Positions 7,713-14,976 of a stretch of DNA of 27,869 nt are shown in pieces. The DNA is from JBJHCA01 sp050485785 (GTDB lineage Bacteria; Bacteroidota; Bacteroidia; Chitinophagales; Saprospiraceae): positions 1 through 27,869 of the forward strand of contig JBJHCA010000042.1 of assembly GCA_050485785.1 (NCBI GenBank), written 5' to 3'. A program made the position numbers and the translations under genes. The notes under the pieces are model-generated. The model was not told where the DNA came from. It did no database searches and saw only the letters and a list, made by a program, of their open reading frames with translations. Position 1 is the first letter of the stretch. The number at the start of each line of letters is the position of its first letter.

Positions 7713-7743
7713 CAAAGGTAAATGTTTTGCCATTTAAAGCCAA
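7713..7743 (-). promoter_or_regulatory. tRNA-Gln promoter (TTG-N20-TACCTTTG)
   Basis: On the minus strand, TTG (7743-7741) lies 20 nt upstream of TACCTTTG (7720-7713), an exact TAnnTTTG. Initiation is expected about 10 nt before the tRNA 5' end at 7696. The rplM promoter has the same arrangement and shares the ten bases TACCTTTGCA. Confidence 0.65.
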
Positions 7744-7851
7744 CAAGTACCTCAAAAAATATTTTTCTGCCGCATTCAGTATCCAACCAACAATTCTATT
7801 TTGGCATTAATAAGCTATCATTGTATTCATGACAATACTGCAAACATCGAT

Positions 7852-10557
7852 ATGAAACCTGACCAATCTGCCGGGCAAGAGATCACATGGCATACTCTCG
7901 AATCCAACAAAGCCCTGGCCCTTTTGGAAGTCGGCGAAAAAGCCGGATTGTCTGAAGAACAGACACTGCAAAGGTTGAAAACATACGGCCCCAATGAGTT
8001 GCCGGCAGAAAAAGCAACATCGGCCCTGATCAGGTTTTTGCGTCAGTTTCACAACATTCTCATCTATCTGCTTATAGGTGCAGCCGTAGTTACTGCTTTA
8101 CTCGATCACTGGATTGACACTTTCGTCATTATCGGCGTGGTTTTAGTGAACGCCATGGTAGGGTATGTGCAAGAGGGTAAAGCGGAGCAGGCCCTGGCCC
8201 AGCTTCGGAAAATCTTATCCCCAAAAGCCACTGTTATCAGGCAAGGTAAGCGAATAGAATTGGATGCCTCACAGCTGGTTCCCGGAGATATTGTCCTTCT
8301 TCAGTCCGGCGATCGCGTTCCTGCTGACTTAAGATTGCTGCAGGCCCAAAACCTGCGCATCGATGAGGCCATGCTTACGGGTGAGTCGCAACCGTCAGAA
8401 AAGCAAACAGATACTACCGGATCTCAGGCCAGCCTGGGAGACCGCACTAACATGGCTTTTTCAGGAACACTGGTTACATACGGCCGGGGAAAAGGCCTGG
8501 TCACCGGAACCGGTATGAATACCGAAATTGGCAAGATCAGGGAACTGATTGCTTCGGTTGATCAACTTACTACCCCCTTGCTTCGCAAAATGGACCGGTT
8601 TGCCAAATGGCTTTCTGTTTTCATTATTGTTATGGCCGGTGTCATTTTGGCCGTGGCCTGGCTTAGCCATACGACTTTTGACCTCAGTAACTTGTTTCTT
8701 GCAGTTATTGCCCTGGCCGTTGCTGCCATCCCCGAAGGCTTGCCGGCCATTATGACCATAACACTTGCGCTGGGTGTCAGAAAAATGGTAGCCCGAAACG
8801 CGATCGTCAGAAAACTGCCTGCTGTCGAAACCCTGGGCTCGGTTAACGTGATCTGCACGGATAAAACCGGCACGCTTACCCGCAATGAAATGATGGTGAC
8901 ACAAATTGGCCTGCCAGATTCATCCATAGACGTAACAGGCTCGGGATACTCCCCGGAAGGGGCATTCACTGGTGGTGACAAACGCATCAGTTCTAATGAC
9001 GATAAGGCATTGACCAAACTATGCCGTTGTGCTTTTTTTTGCAACGATGCAGATATCAGTCAAAATGAAAACAATGAGTGGGTGCTGACCGGTGACCCGA
9101 CTGAAGGCGCATTAAAAACACTGGGATACAAGGCCGGACTTGATCCAAACCACGGTGAACGGATCGCTTCCATTCCATTTGAAAGTGAAAACAAATACAT
9201 GGCCGTTCTTCACCGGTTTGCCGATCAAGATGAATATGTGATCCTGGTAAAAGGTGCAGCTGAGCGCATTTTGTCTTTTTGCCACCTCGATCCAGAAGTT
9301 GAGCAAGAATGGAAGACCCGCATGGACGAGTTGGCATCTTCTGGATTGCGAATTATGGGTTTTGCCCAAAAATCTGTTGATCCCGGTCAAAAACAACTGC
9401 AGGAAAGCGACTTTAGCACAGGACTCGAATTCCTGGGTATCACCGGCATTATTGATCCCCCGCGTGAAGAAGCGGTTAAAGCTATCAAAAGCTGTAAAGA
9501 GGCGGGGATACTGATAAAGATGATTACCGGCGACCACGCTATAACGGCCTCTGCCATCGGTCATCAAATTGGCATTGCCCATAGCGAAAAAACCGTTACC
9601 GGAGAAGAACTCAATAAACTGGCTAACGACGAGGCCTGGGAAAACATCGCCATGGAGTACAACATTTTTGCCCGTACCAACCCTGAACACAAACTCAATT
9701 TGGTGAAAGCGCTTCAACGCCGCGGCAAAGTGGTTGCCATGACGGGCGACGGAGTGAACGACGCTCCGGCTTTGAAACGTGCCGATGTTGGTGTGGCTAT
9801 GGGAATAAAAGGAACTGAAGTTACCAAAAATGCTGCCGAAATGGTGCTGGCCGATGACAACTTCCTGTCCATTGCCAATGCTGTAGAAGAGGGCCGGACA
9901 ATTTACAACAACCTGCGAAAAGCCATACTGTTTATTTTGCCCACCAACGGCGCTGAAGCACTGCTGGTAATCAGTTCAATATTGGTAGGCTTTACGCTGC
10001 CCATTACTCCGGTACAGGTACTGTGGGTCAATATGGTTACAGCGGTAACGCTGGCATTGGCACTGGCCTTTGAACCACCTGAAAAGAACATCATGAAATT
10101 ACCGCCCCGAAAATCTGATGAACCCGTGGTAGGGGGCTATTTCATCTGGCGAATTGTTTTTGTCTCCTCGCTGGTGGCCGGGTTCTCTCTTTTGTTTTTC
10201 TTTATTTACAATGAAGTTGCCGGGGTGGAATTTGCACGTACCATCGCTCTTAATACGCTGGTTGCAGGGCAGGTGTTTTACCTGTTCAACAGCAGGTACC
10301 TCTATCTTTCCAATCTTTCGGTCGAGGGTCTGTTTGGCAACAGCAAAGTGCTGGTGGCCGGTGCAGTGCTTCTCATTCTGCAGCTTAGCCTCACTTATTT
10401 GCCATGGATGCAAAACTGGTTTGATACCCGTGCACTCAGTCTGTACCACTGGGGTATACTTAGTCTGGCAGGGTTTACGGTCTTCCTGCTGGTAGAAGGT
10501 GAAAAGTGGTTTTACCGCAAATTCTTTCTCAAGGAGCATCAGCCCGAAACGGAATAA
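7852..10557 (+). CDS. Cation-transporting P-type ATPase (P2 subgroup, SERCA/PMR1-like)
   Basis: 901 residues from ATG 7852. A TTG at 7801 keeps the frame, but the cation-ATPase N-domain begins at ITWHTLESNKAL. An ATP-driven pump of the inner membrane. Visible motifs: TGES (176-179, actuator), PEGLP (294-298, TM4 site with Glu295), phosphorylation motif DKTGTLT (Asp337), KGAAERIL (nucleotide domain), TGDGVNDAP (631-639), and TM5 N699-G-A-E702. All catalytic parts are present, as is a normal count of about ten membrane segments. In TM6 the SERCA-type NLVTDG is replaced by NMVTAV: Asn727 and Thr730 remain, but the Asp that bridges both calcium sites is Ala731. The ion is therefore uncertain, and I would not call it a calcium pump. 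No accessory gene is adjacent. It is convergent with the M48 gene, with 12 nt between them. Confidence 0.94.
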   Translation: MKPDQSAGQEITWHTLESNKALALLEVGEKAGLSEEQTLQRLKTYGPNELPAEKATSALIRFLRQFHNILIYLLIGAAVVTALLDHWIDTFVIIGVVLVNAMVGYVQEGKAEQALAQLRKILSPKATVIRQGKRIELDASQLVPGDIVLLQSGDRVPADLRLLQAQNLRIDEAMLTGESQPSEKQTDTTGSQASLGDRTNMAFSGTLVTYGRGKGLVTGTGMNTEIGKIRELIASVDQLTTPLLRKMDRFAKWLSVFIIVMAGVILAVAWLSHTTFDLSNLFLAVIALAVAAIPEGLPAIMTITLALGVRKMVARNAIVRKLPAVETLGSVNVICTDKTGTLTRNEMMVTQIGLPDSSIDVTGSGYSPEGAFTGGDKRISSNDDKALTKLCRCAFFCNDADISQNENNEWVLTGDPTEGALKTLGYKAGLDPNHGERIASIPFESENKYMAVLHRFADQDEYVILVKGAAERILSFCHLDPEVEQEWKTRMDELASSGLRIMGFAQKSVDPGQKQLQESDFSTGLEFLGITGIIDPPREEAVKAIKSCKEAGILIKMITGDHAITASAIGHQIGIAHSEKTVTGEELNKLANDEAWENIAMEYNIFARTNPEHKLNLVKALQRRGKVVAMTGDGVNDAPALKRADVGVAMGIKGTEVTKNAAEMVLADDNFLSIANAVEEGRTIYNNLRKAILFILPTNGAEALLVISSILVGFTLPITPVQVLWVNMVTAVTLALALAFEPPEKNIMKLPPRKSDEPVVGGYFIWRIVFVSSLVAGFSLLFFFIYNEVAGVEFARTIALNTLVAGQVFYLFNSRYLYLSNLSVEGLFGNSKVLVAGAVLLILQLSLTYLPWMQNWFDTRALSLYHWGILSLAGFTVFLLVEGEKWFYRKFFLKEHQPETE

Positions 10558-10569
10558 TCCCCAACATCG

Positions 10570-11415
10570 CTATGGAAGCCTGGACAGGAAGTTGGCATAA
10601 GTCATGCCTAAAACGGGCACATCTACCTGGCCAACGGGGCTGCAATCCAGACAAGAGAAAGTCTCATCGATGCTTTCCACGCGGTTTGAAGGACAAGGAT
10701 GGGTGCTGAAAAATGCACCGGTACAGTCATATCCCTGGTCAATCAGTGCTTCGAAAAAGAATTTGGCTCCGCGGCCGTCAAACGGACTGGTGCATAGATA
10801 ATGGACTGAGCTTTTGTCGGCTTCGGTTTCAAAACTTCGGCTGTATTGCAAACCGATCAAGGCCGTGGTCACTTCGGCTATCTGGGCATTTTCCTCACCA
10901 AGTATGATCTGTAACAGCAGATCAATGCCCACCAGGTTGGTAAGCTGCCTGATTGAGTGCCTTCTGTCGGCATGAGCCATTTCATGCCCAAGCACTCCGG
11001 CCAAAGCCGATGAATTGTTGAGGGTTTTAAGCAACCCGGTATAAAAAAACATATACCCGCCCGGGGTACAAAAGGCATTGGCAACTTCGTCATTGTGCAC
11101 TATGTATATCTTCCATTCAAATTCGTTGCGGTGCACCACATTACCAGAATTCAGAATGTAGTCCCTCATCACGTCCATATATTGATAGACTTCAGGGTAC
11201 ATACTGCGGCTCAATATGTTAAACTCGGGGTCGGCCAGTATCTGATCGCGAACCTGCTGCCCCAGAGCAACATCATCGCTCACTGAAAACAATAAATTAG
11301 TTACACGGCCGTCGTTCAGGCAGGGGTTCTCCCCGCGGCCTTTGCATCCTGTTGTACTGCTTAGCATTACCATGCCTAACATAGTGATAATCAATCCATA
11401 AAGACTAATACGCAT
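10570..11415 (-). CDS. M48-family zinc metalloprotease, predicted lipoprotein
   Basis: 281 residues. The N-terminal signal MRISLYGLIITMLGMVMLSSTTGC ends in a lipobox-like TTGC, so Cys24 is the probable lipid anchor; Thr at -3 is a weaker lipobox residue. The peptidase domain has HEMAH (144-148), supplying His144, Glu145 and His148. FETEAD (195-200) gives the third zinc ligand Glu196 in the ExxxD pattern. STHPCPSNRVESID (238-251) is the conserved C-terminal motif of Oma1/BepA/YcaL-like periplasmic M48 enzymes. It should degrade misfolded or misassembled envelope proteins. Six cysteines after the lipobox (for example CLDC near 255) suggest disulfides or metal binding. It is divergent from the FKBP lipoprotein gene, which also points to envelope quality control. 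Confidence 0.92.
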   Translation of the reverse strand: MRISLYGLIITMLGMVMLSSTTGCKGRGENPCLNDGRVTNLLFSVSDDVALGQQVRDQILADPEFNILSRSMYPEVYQYMDVMRDYILNSGNVVHRNEFEWKIYIVHNDEVANAFCTPGGYMFFYTGLLKTLNNSSALAGVLGHEMAHADRRHSIRQLTNLVGIDLLLQIILGEENAQIAEVTTALIGLQYSRSFETEADKSSVHYLCTSPFDGRGAKFFFEALIDQGYDCTGAFFSTHPCPSNRVESIDETFSCLDCSPVGQVDVPVLGMTYANFLSRLP

Positions 11416-11454
11416 GTTGTTTGGGTTTTGGTGATAACAGCAATGTTAACGTTG

Positions 11455-11462
11455 CAAAGATA
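11455..11462 (-). promoter_or_regulatory. -7 promoter element TATCTTTG of the M48 gene
   Basis: An exact TAnnTTTG on the minus strand, 39 nt before the ATG at 11415. It overlaps a small dyad GTTGC-N8-GCAAC (11451-11468). No clear -33 element. Confidence 0.5.
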
Positions 11463-11571
11463 GGCAACATTGTTTGCCGGATTATGCAGTATCCCATCAT
11501 CTTCCTTAACTGTACTGTGCCAATAGCAGAGATTTCCATACTTTTACATGCTCTGGTAAAAAACAGGTGGT

Positions 11572-12033
11572 ATGTACAGATGGTTACTTTTTTTGGGGAT
11601 AGCTCTTTGTTGTACAGCCTCCGGCTGTAATAAAGACAAACGAACACAGGCTGAAATTGACCGAGATATCATTCTGGAGTATCTCGAATTCAAAGGTCTT
11701 GAAGCCGAAGAGCACAGCAGCGGTTTGTTTTATATCATTACCCAGGAAGGTAACGGTATCCACCCTTCTCACGATGCTTCCATTACCATCAGGTACAAAG
11801 GTTACCTCACCAGTGGCAATGTTTTTGACCAGACTCCGGGTACTCAAACCCGCACATTCGACCTGCAAAACCTGATCCAGGGATGGCAAATTGGCATTCC
11901 TCTGCTGACAAAAGGTGGCAAAGGGACTTTGCTGATACCATCAGGGCTCGGATACGGCAACCAGATTATTGAAAATATTCCCCGCAACTCGGTGCTAATA
12001 TTTGAGGTGCACCTGGTTGATTTCAGCCACTGA
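11572..12033 (+). CDS. FKBP-type peptidyl-prolyl cis-trans isomerase, lipoprotein
   Basis: 153 residues. The signal peptide MYRWLLFLGIALCCTASGC has a good lipobox ASGC, with Cys19 as the anchor. A short linker, KDKRTQAEIDRDIILEYLEF, precedes a single FKBP domain (about 45-153). Landmarks are ITIRYKGYLTSGNVFDQT, LIQGWQIGIPLLTKGGKGTLLIPSGLGYG and SVLIFEVHLVDF. These contain the expected hydrophobic pocket (Tyr, Phe-Asp, Trp, Ile and the final Phe). It should assist proline-limited folding of proteins at the outer or inner membrane surface. It is divergent from the M48 protease gene. Upstream, TACTTTTA at 11539-11546 matches the -7 consensus in 7 of 8 positions. Confidence 0.93.
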   Translation: MYRWLLFLGIALCCTASGCNKDKRTQAEIDRDIILEYLEFKGLEAEEHSSGLFYIITQEGNGIHPSHDASITIRYKGYLTSGNVFDQTPGTQTRTFDLQNLIQGWQIGIPLLTKGGKGTLLIPSGLGYGNQIIENIPRNSVLIFEVHLVDFSH

Positions 12034-12276
12034 TAGTGCATGAATGCTAAAATGATGTGTGCACATAAGCAGGTTGCAAACAGACCAGTAATGCAACCAA
12101 CAACCCTGGAATAAATCCTGAGGCGCTAAGCGTGCAATACGCTGCCGGTCAACTTTTTTCATATCAGGAAAATGCCAACTTCAGGTCAATGCACCACAAA
12201 GAGATATCATAAAAAACAGGCAAAACCATAGCTCACTGAAAATGCTGCCATACGTTGACCCGGGCCCTGATTAAGT

Positions 12277-14742
12277 TCAGGCATTGCTCACAGTACAGGC
12301 TTTCACTTCGGGCAACATGGCCGTGTAAAGCCAATAGCCTGCTAGCTGGCAGAGTATTAGTCCGCCAATGAGATCGGCAATACCAAAACCGCCATAAAAC
12401 AGGACTGCCACAAGCAGACCCCCAGCATAGCACATGATGCCGGCAATCAAATACCGTGCAGCACCTCTGATAGGTAACATGGCAATCATTGCTCCGGGGC
12501 TTGCTGCCGGCAAACCCGGAATCTTAACCACCAGAGTAACCATCAGTAACATGATCATACCCAGTATCATGAGTGCCCATTCTCCTAATGTTGGAACAAT
12601 CAGATCCAGTTGAGATACGGGCAAAATGACAATATCATCCAGGGCAAAAGCATCGCGGAGTCCTCCACCGGTCTCATCATCACCATCCCAGCGGAAATAA
12701 ATATACTGACCCGGCAAAATCAGAAAATCGTCCAAAAACGCAGATCGTGGCGTACTGACCCATGCAGGAGACACGTCAGCTGCTTCCGGGGAAACAAAAT
12801 CGAGAGAATCCACTGCTATGAAGTTGACATTGTCATTGGAATAGCTGAAATTAAATGAGTTACCCCGGTCTCCATTATTAAAAACCAGAATGTTGTAACT
12901 CAATTCAAATGCCCCGACAGGCTGATTGGTTTGATTTTGTATTCGCAGGGTAACAAAACCGGGCGTAAAATCCGATCCTGACGGTTTGATGCCCAGGGCG
13001 TGGTTTCCCGGCCCCACAGTAAATGCCCAAAATCCTCCTGTGCCGGTGTTACCCGCATTGGTTCCCCGGGCAAAATCTCCGGAAGAGGGTGAAGTATCAC
13101 CAAAACCTATACTGCCGGGAGCGTCTGACCAACCACCGGTAATAAATGCATTGGAGTTAAGCTGGCCGGAAGTTGGATTTGGACTGAATCCGGAACCGGT
13201 AAACTGCCCGTTGTTGATTCCGGGTACACCCTGATCAAAATCGATGATCAGCGGGCTGGCAAAATCAGAAAACCCTGTGGGAACGTTTCGGAATTCAATA
13301 TGGATGTCGTCTATGGCCAGTTCATCTCTAGTGCCTCCTATGACATCACCGATGGACCAGCGAATAAACAGAAATTGATTGGGTTGTAAGTTGATGCCAC
13401 TGATCGTTTCAAAAACCGATTCTGATTGCCATGTGGCAGGATTTTCCAGCGGGCCGGTAGAGGTGCGTTCATCGATAAAAGTAAAACTGGTTGGGGCAAT
13501 TAAGCCGTTGTTCTCATCACCAAACGGGACTTCATAATAACCCAGCCTTATAAAGCTTGAACTGTTCTGGTCATTATACTCGTAGAAAGTATATCCCAGA
13601 TCAATTTCATTGACGATTTGTCCTGTATTGTTTTGTATCCGAAGGGTGATATGATCCAAATTGGTGGTAGACTGATAGTTGCTGCCTCCCGGCTGAAAAC
13701 CAAGGGCATGATTACCAGCAGTCACCTGAAAAGCATAGACCCCTGAAGTGGATACACCACCGGATGAAGTGCCTCGGGCAAATACTCCCGAGGTTTCGCT
13801 GCCCCCAAAGTTAACAGTAGCGGAAGATTGAGCCCTTGATGCCCATGAATAGGAATTCAATTGCCCTGCTGCAGGGCTGGGGTCGAATCCGGAGCCAGTG
13901 AACTGACCGTTATTGACCCCTACTACACCCTGATCAAAATTGATGAGCAGTGGGGTGTTCAATTGGGTGATACCTGTAGGGGCATTATTGAACTGAATTG
14001 TAATGTCGTCAATGGCCAGTTGGTCTCTTGAGCCGGCTCCTCCGACATCTCCTATGGCAAAACGAACGAAAAGGTATTGTCCGTCAATCAAATTGAGCCC
14101 GCTGACAGTTTGACTTACTTGCTCTGAATTCCAGGCAGCACCTGTTGCCGGGCCCGGTGACTCCCTGCGATCAATAAAAGTAAAACTGGCGGAACTGATC
14201 AGACCATTATTCTCTTGACCGGAAGGCACCTCATAATAGCCCATTTCTATAAAACTGGACCGAGCCTCGTTATTCCAATGGTAGAAAAGATAATCCAACT
14301 CCATTTCATTGATAGTGTGCCCGGTATTATTCTGAACCCGGAGTGTGATGTGATGCACATTATTTTCATTACTAAATCTTGAACCGGATGGCTGTATGCC
14401 AACAGCATAATTTCCCGCAGATACTTCAAAGGCATAGACTCCGGAAGTTGAAACGCTCCCGGAACTTGAGCCTCGGCTAAAAAATGTATTACCTGGCCCG
14501 GCACTGCCTCCAAAATTTAAAGTGTCTGCACCTCCACCGTTTACAGCCCAGGCATTTGAATTCAATTGTCCGGCAGCAGGTGAAGGGTTAAAACCGGTGC
14601 CGGCGAACTGACCGTTATTGACACCGGTAACCGTATTGTCAAAGTCAATCACAAATGGTGTACCTTCCTGGGTAATGCTCCATTGAGCACTGACACAATA
14701 TGCGATGGAAATAAGTCCTGATAAAAGTAATATTCGAATCAT
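12277..14742 (-). CDS. Exported three-repeat protein with extended PTLGEW (IPTL-CTERM-like) membrane tail
   Basis: 821 residues from the ATG complementary to 14740-14742; an ATG 11 codons upstream is possible. The signal peptide MIRILLLSGLISIAYCVSA is probably cleaved before Gln20. Three repeats of about 235 residues follow (about 31-253, 266-486, 499-706). Each opens with a (V/I/L)I(D/N)FD...G(V/I)NNGQF.G(T/S)GF.P.P..GQLNS signature, contains ALGxQPSGS...ITLRIQN, and ends with LxxDD(I) after a GDD/GD.GG..RD turn. The asp- and gly-rich turns suggest a beta-sandwich, perhaps with calcium. VPTLGEW (716-722) is the IPTL-CTERM sorting motif, followed by a membrane segment (723-741). Instead of ending there, the chain continues 80 residues with two more membrane segments (about 764-785 and 787-808). 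No enzyme motif is seen; an adhesin or surface structural role is a guess. Confidence 0.85.
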   Translation of the reverse strand: MIRILLLSGLISIAYCVSAQWSITQEGTPFVIDFDNTVTGVNNGQFAGTGFNPSPAAGQLNSNAWAVNGGGADTLNFGGSAGPGNTFFSRGSSSGSVSTSGVYAFEVSAGNYAVGIQPSGSRFSNENNVHHITLRVQNNTGHTINEMELDYLFYHWNNEARSSFIEMGYYEVPSGQENNGLISSASFTFIDRRESPGPATGAAWNSEQVSQTVSGLNLIDGQYLFVRFAIGDVGGAGSRDQLAIDDITIQFNNAPTGITQLNTPLLINFDQGVVGVNNGQFTGSGFDPSPAAGQLNSYSWASRAQSSATVNFGGSETSGVFARGTSSGGVSTSGVYAFQVTAGNHALGFQPGGSNYQSTTNLDHITLRIQNNTGQIVNEIDLGYTFYEYNDQNSSSFIRLGYYEVPFGDENNGLIAPTSFTFIDERTSTGPLENPATWQSESVFETISGINLQPNQFLFIRWSIGDVIGGTRDELAIDDIHIEFRNVPTGFSDFASPLIIDFDQGVPGINNGQFTGSGFSPNPTSGQLNSNAFITGGWSDAPGSIGFGDTSPSSGDFARGTNAGNTGTGGFWAFTVGPGNHALGIKPSGSDFTPGFVTLRIQNQTNQPVGAFELSYNILVFNNGDRGNSFNFSYSNDNVNFIAVDSLDFVSPEAADVSPAWVSTPRSAFLDDFLILPGQYIYFRWDGDDETGGGLRDAFALDDIVILPVSQLDLIVPTLGEWALMILGMIMLLMVTLVVKIPGLPAASPGAMIAMLPIRGAARYLIAGIMCYAGGLLVAVLFYGGFGIADLIGGLILCQLAGYWLYTAMLPEVKACTVSNA
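12625..13248 (-). repeat. Repeat unit 3 of the exported repeat protein (residues 499-706), diverged
   Basis: It opens IIDFDQGVPGINNGQFTG and closes FALDDIVIL. It is shorter: the middle reads SFNFSYSNDNVNFIAVDSLDF where units 1 and 2 have the YYEVP...ENNGLI core. Confidence 0.75.
13285..13947 (-). repeat. Repeat unit 2 of the exported repeat protein (residues 266-486)
   Basis: It opens LINFDQGVVGVNNGQFTG and closes LAIDDIHIEF. It shares FARGT with unit 3 and the YYEVP...ENNGLI core with unit 1. Confidence 0.8.
13984..14652 (-). repeat. Repeat unit 1 of the exported repeat protein (residues 31-253)
   Basis: It opens VIDFDNTVTGVNNGQFAG and closes LAIDDITIQF. Units 1 and 2 are clearly closer to each other than to unit 3, sharing GGVSTSGVYAF-like, YYEVP.G.ENNGLI and SFTFID segments. 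Confidence 0.8.
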
Positions 14743-14806
14743 ATCTGAAGAATTATGATTTAACAGACATTGCAATGGTTTTGGAGAGAAAACCTGGGGT
14801 ATGCGG

Positions 14807-14814
14807 CAAAAATA
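14807..14814 (-). promoter_or_regulatory. -7 promoter element TATTTTTG of the repeat-protein gene
   Basis: An exact TAnnTTTG on the minus strand, 64 nt before the chosen ATG, so a 5' leader of about 55-60 nt is expected. The -33 position has only TTC. Confidence 0.45.
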
Positions 14815-14976
14815 GACCTAAAAACCAAATTGAAGATTAAGCCGCAGTTAAGTTTTACATGTATATTGGCTGCAAAATAGCGGGATAAATGCATCCATCC
14901 AAAAAACACAGATGTATTTTTAGGAATGCAAAATTTAACACAAGCTCCCGCTCACTCAAACCAAAGCTTACTGATT

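Noticed and set aside
7426..7755. Minus-strand open frame across the tRNA gene
   Set aside because: It reads through tRNA-Gln and its terminator, giving the well-known false peptide PWCNGSTEVFGAFSLGSNPGGST.
8461..9717. Long minus-strand open frames inside the P-type ATPase gene
   Set aside because: They are antisense shadows of a clear 901-residue gene, with low-complexity translations and no family features.
12072..12142. Dyads GGTTGCA-N13-TGCAACC and AGCGT-N5-ACGCT after the FKBP gene as terminators
   Set aside because: Neither is followed closely by a T run; they may be chance or weak 3' structures.
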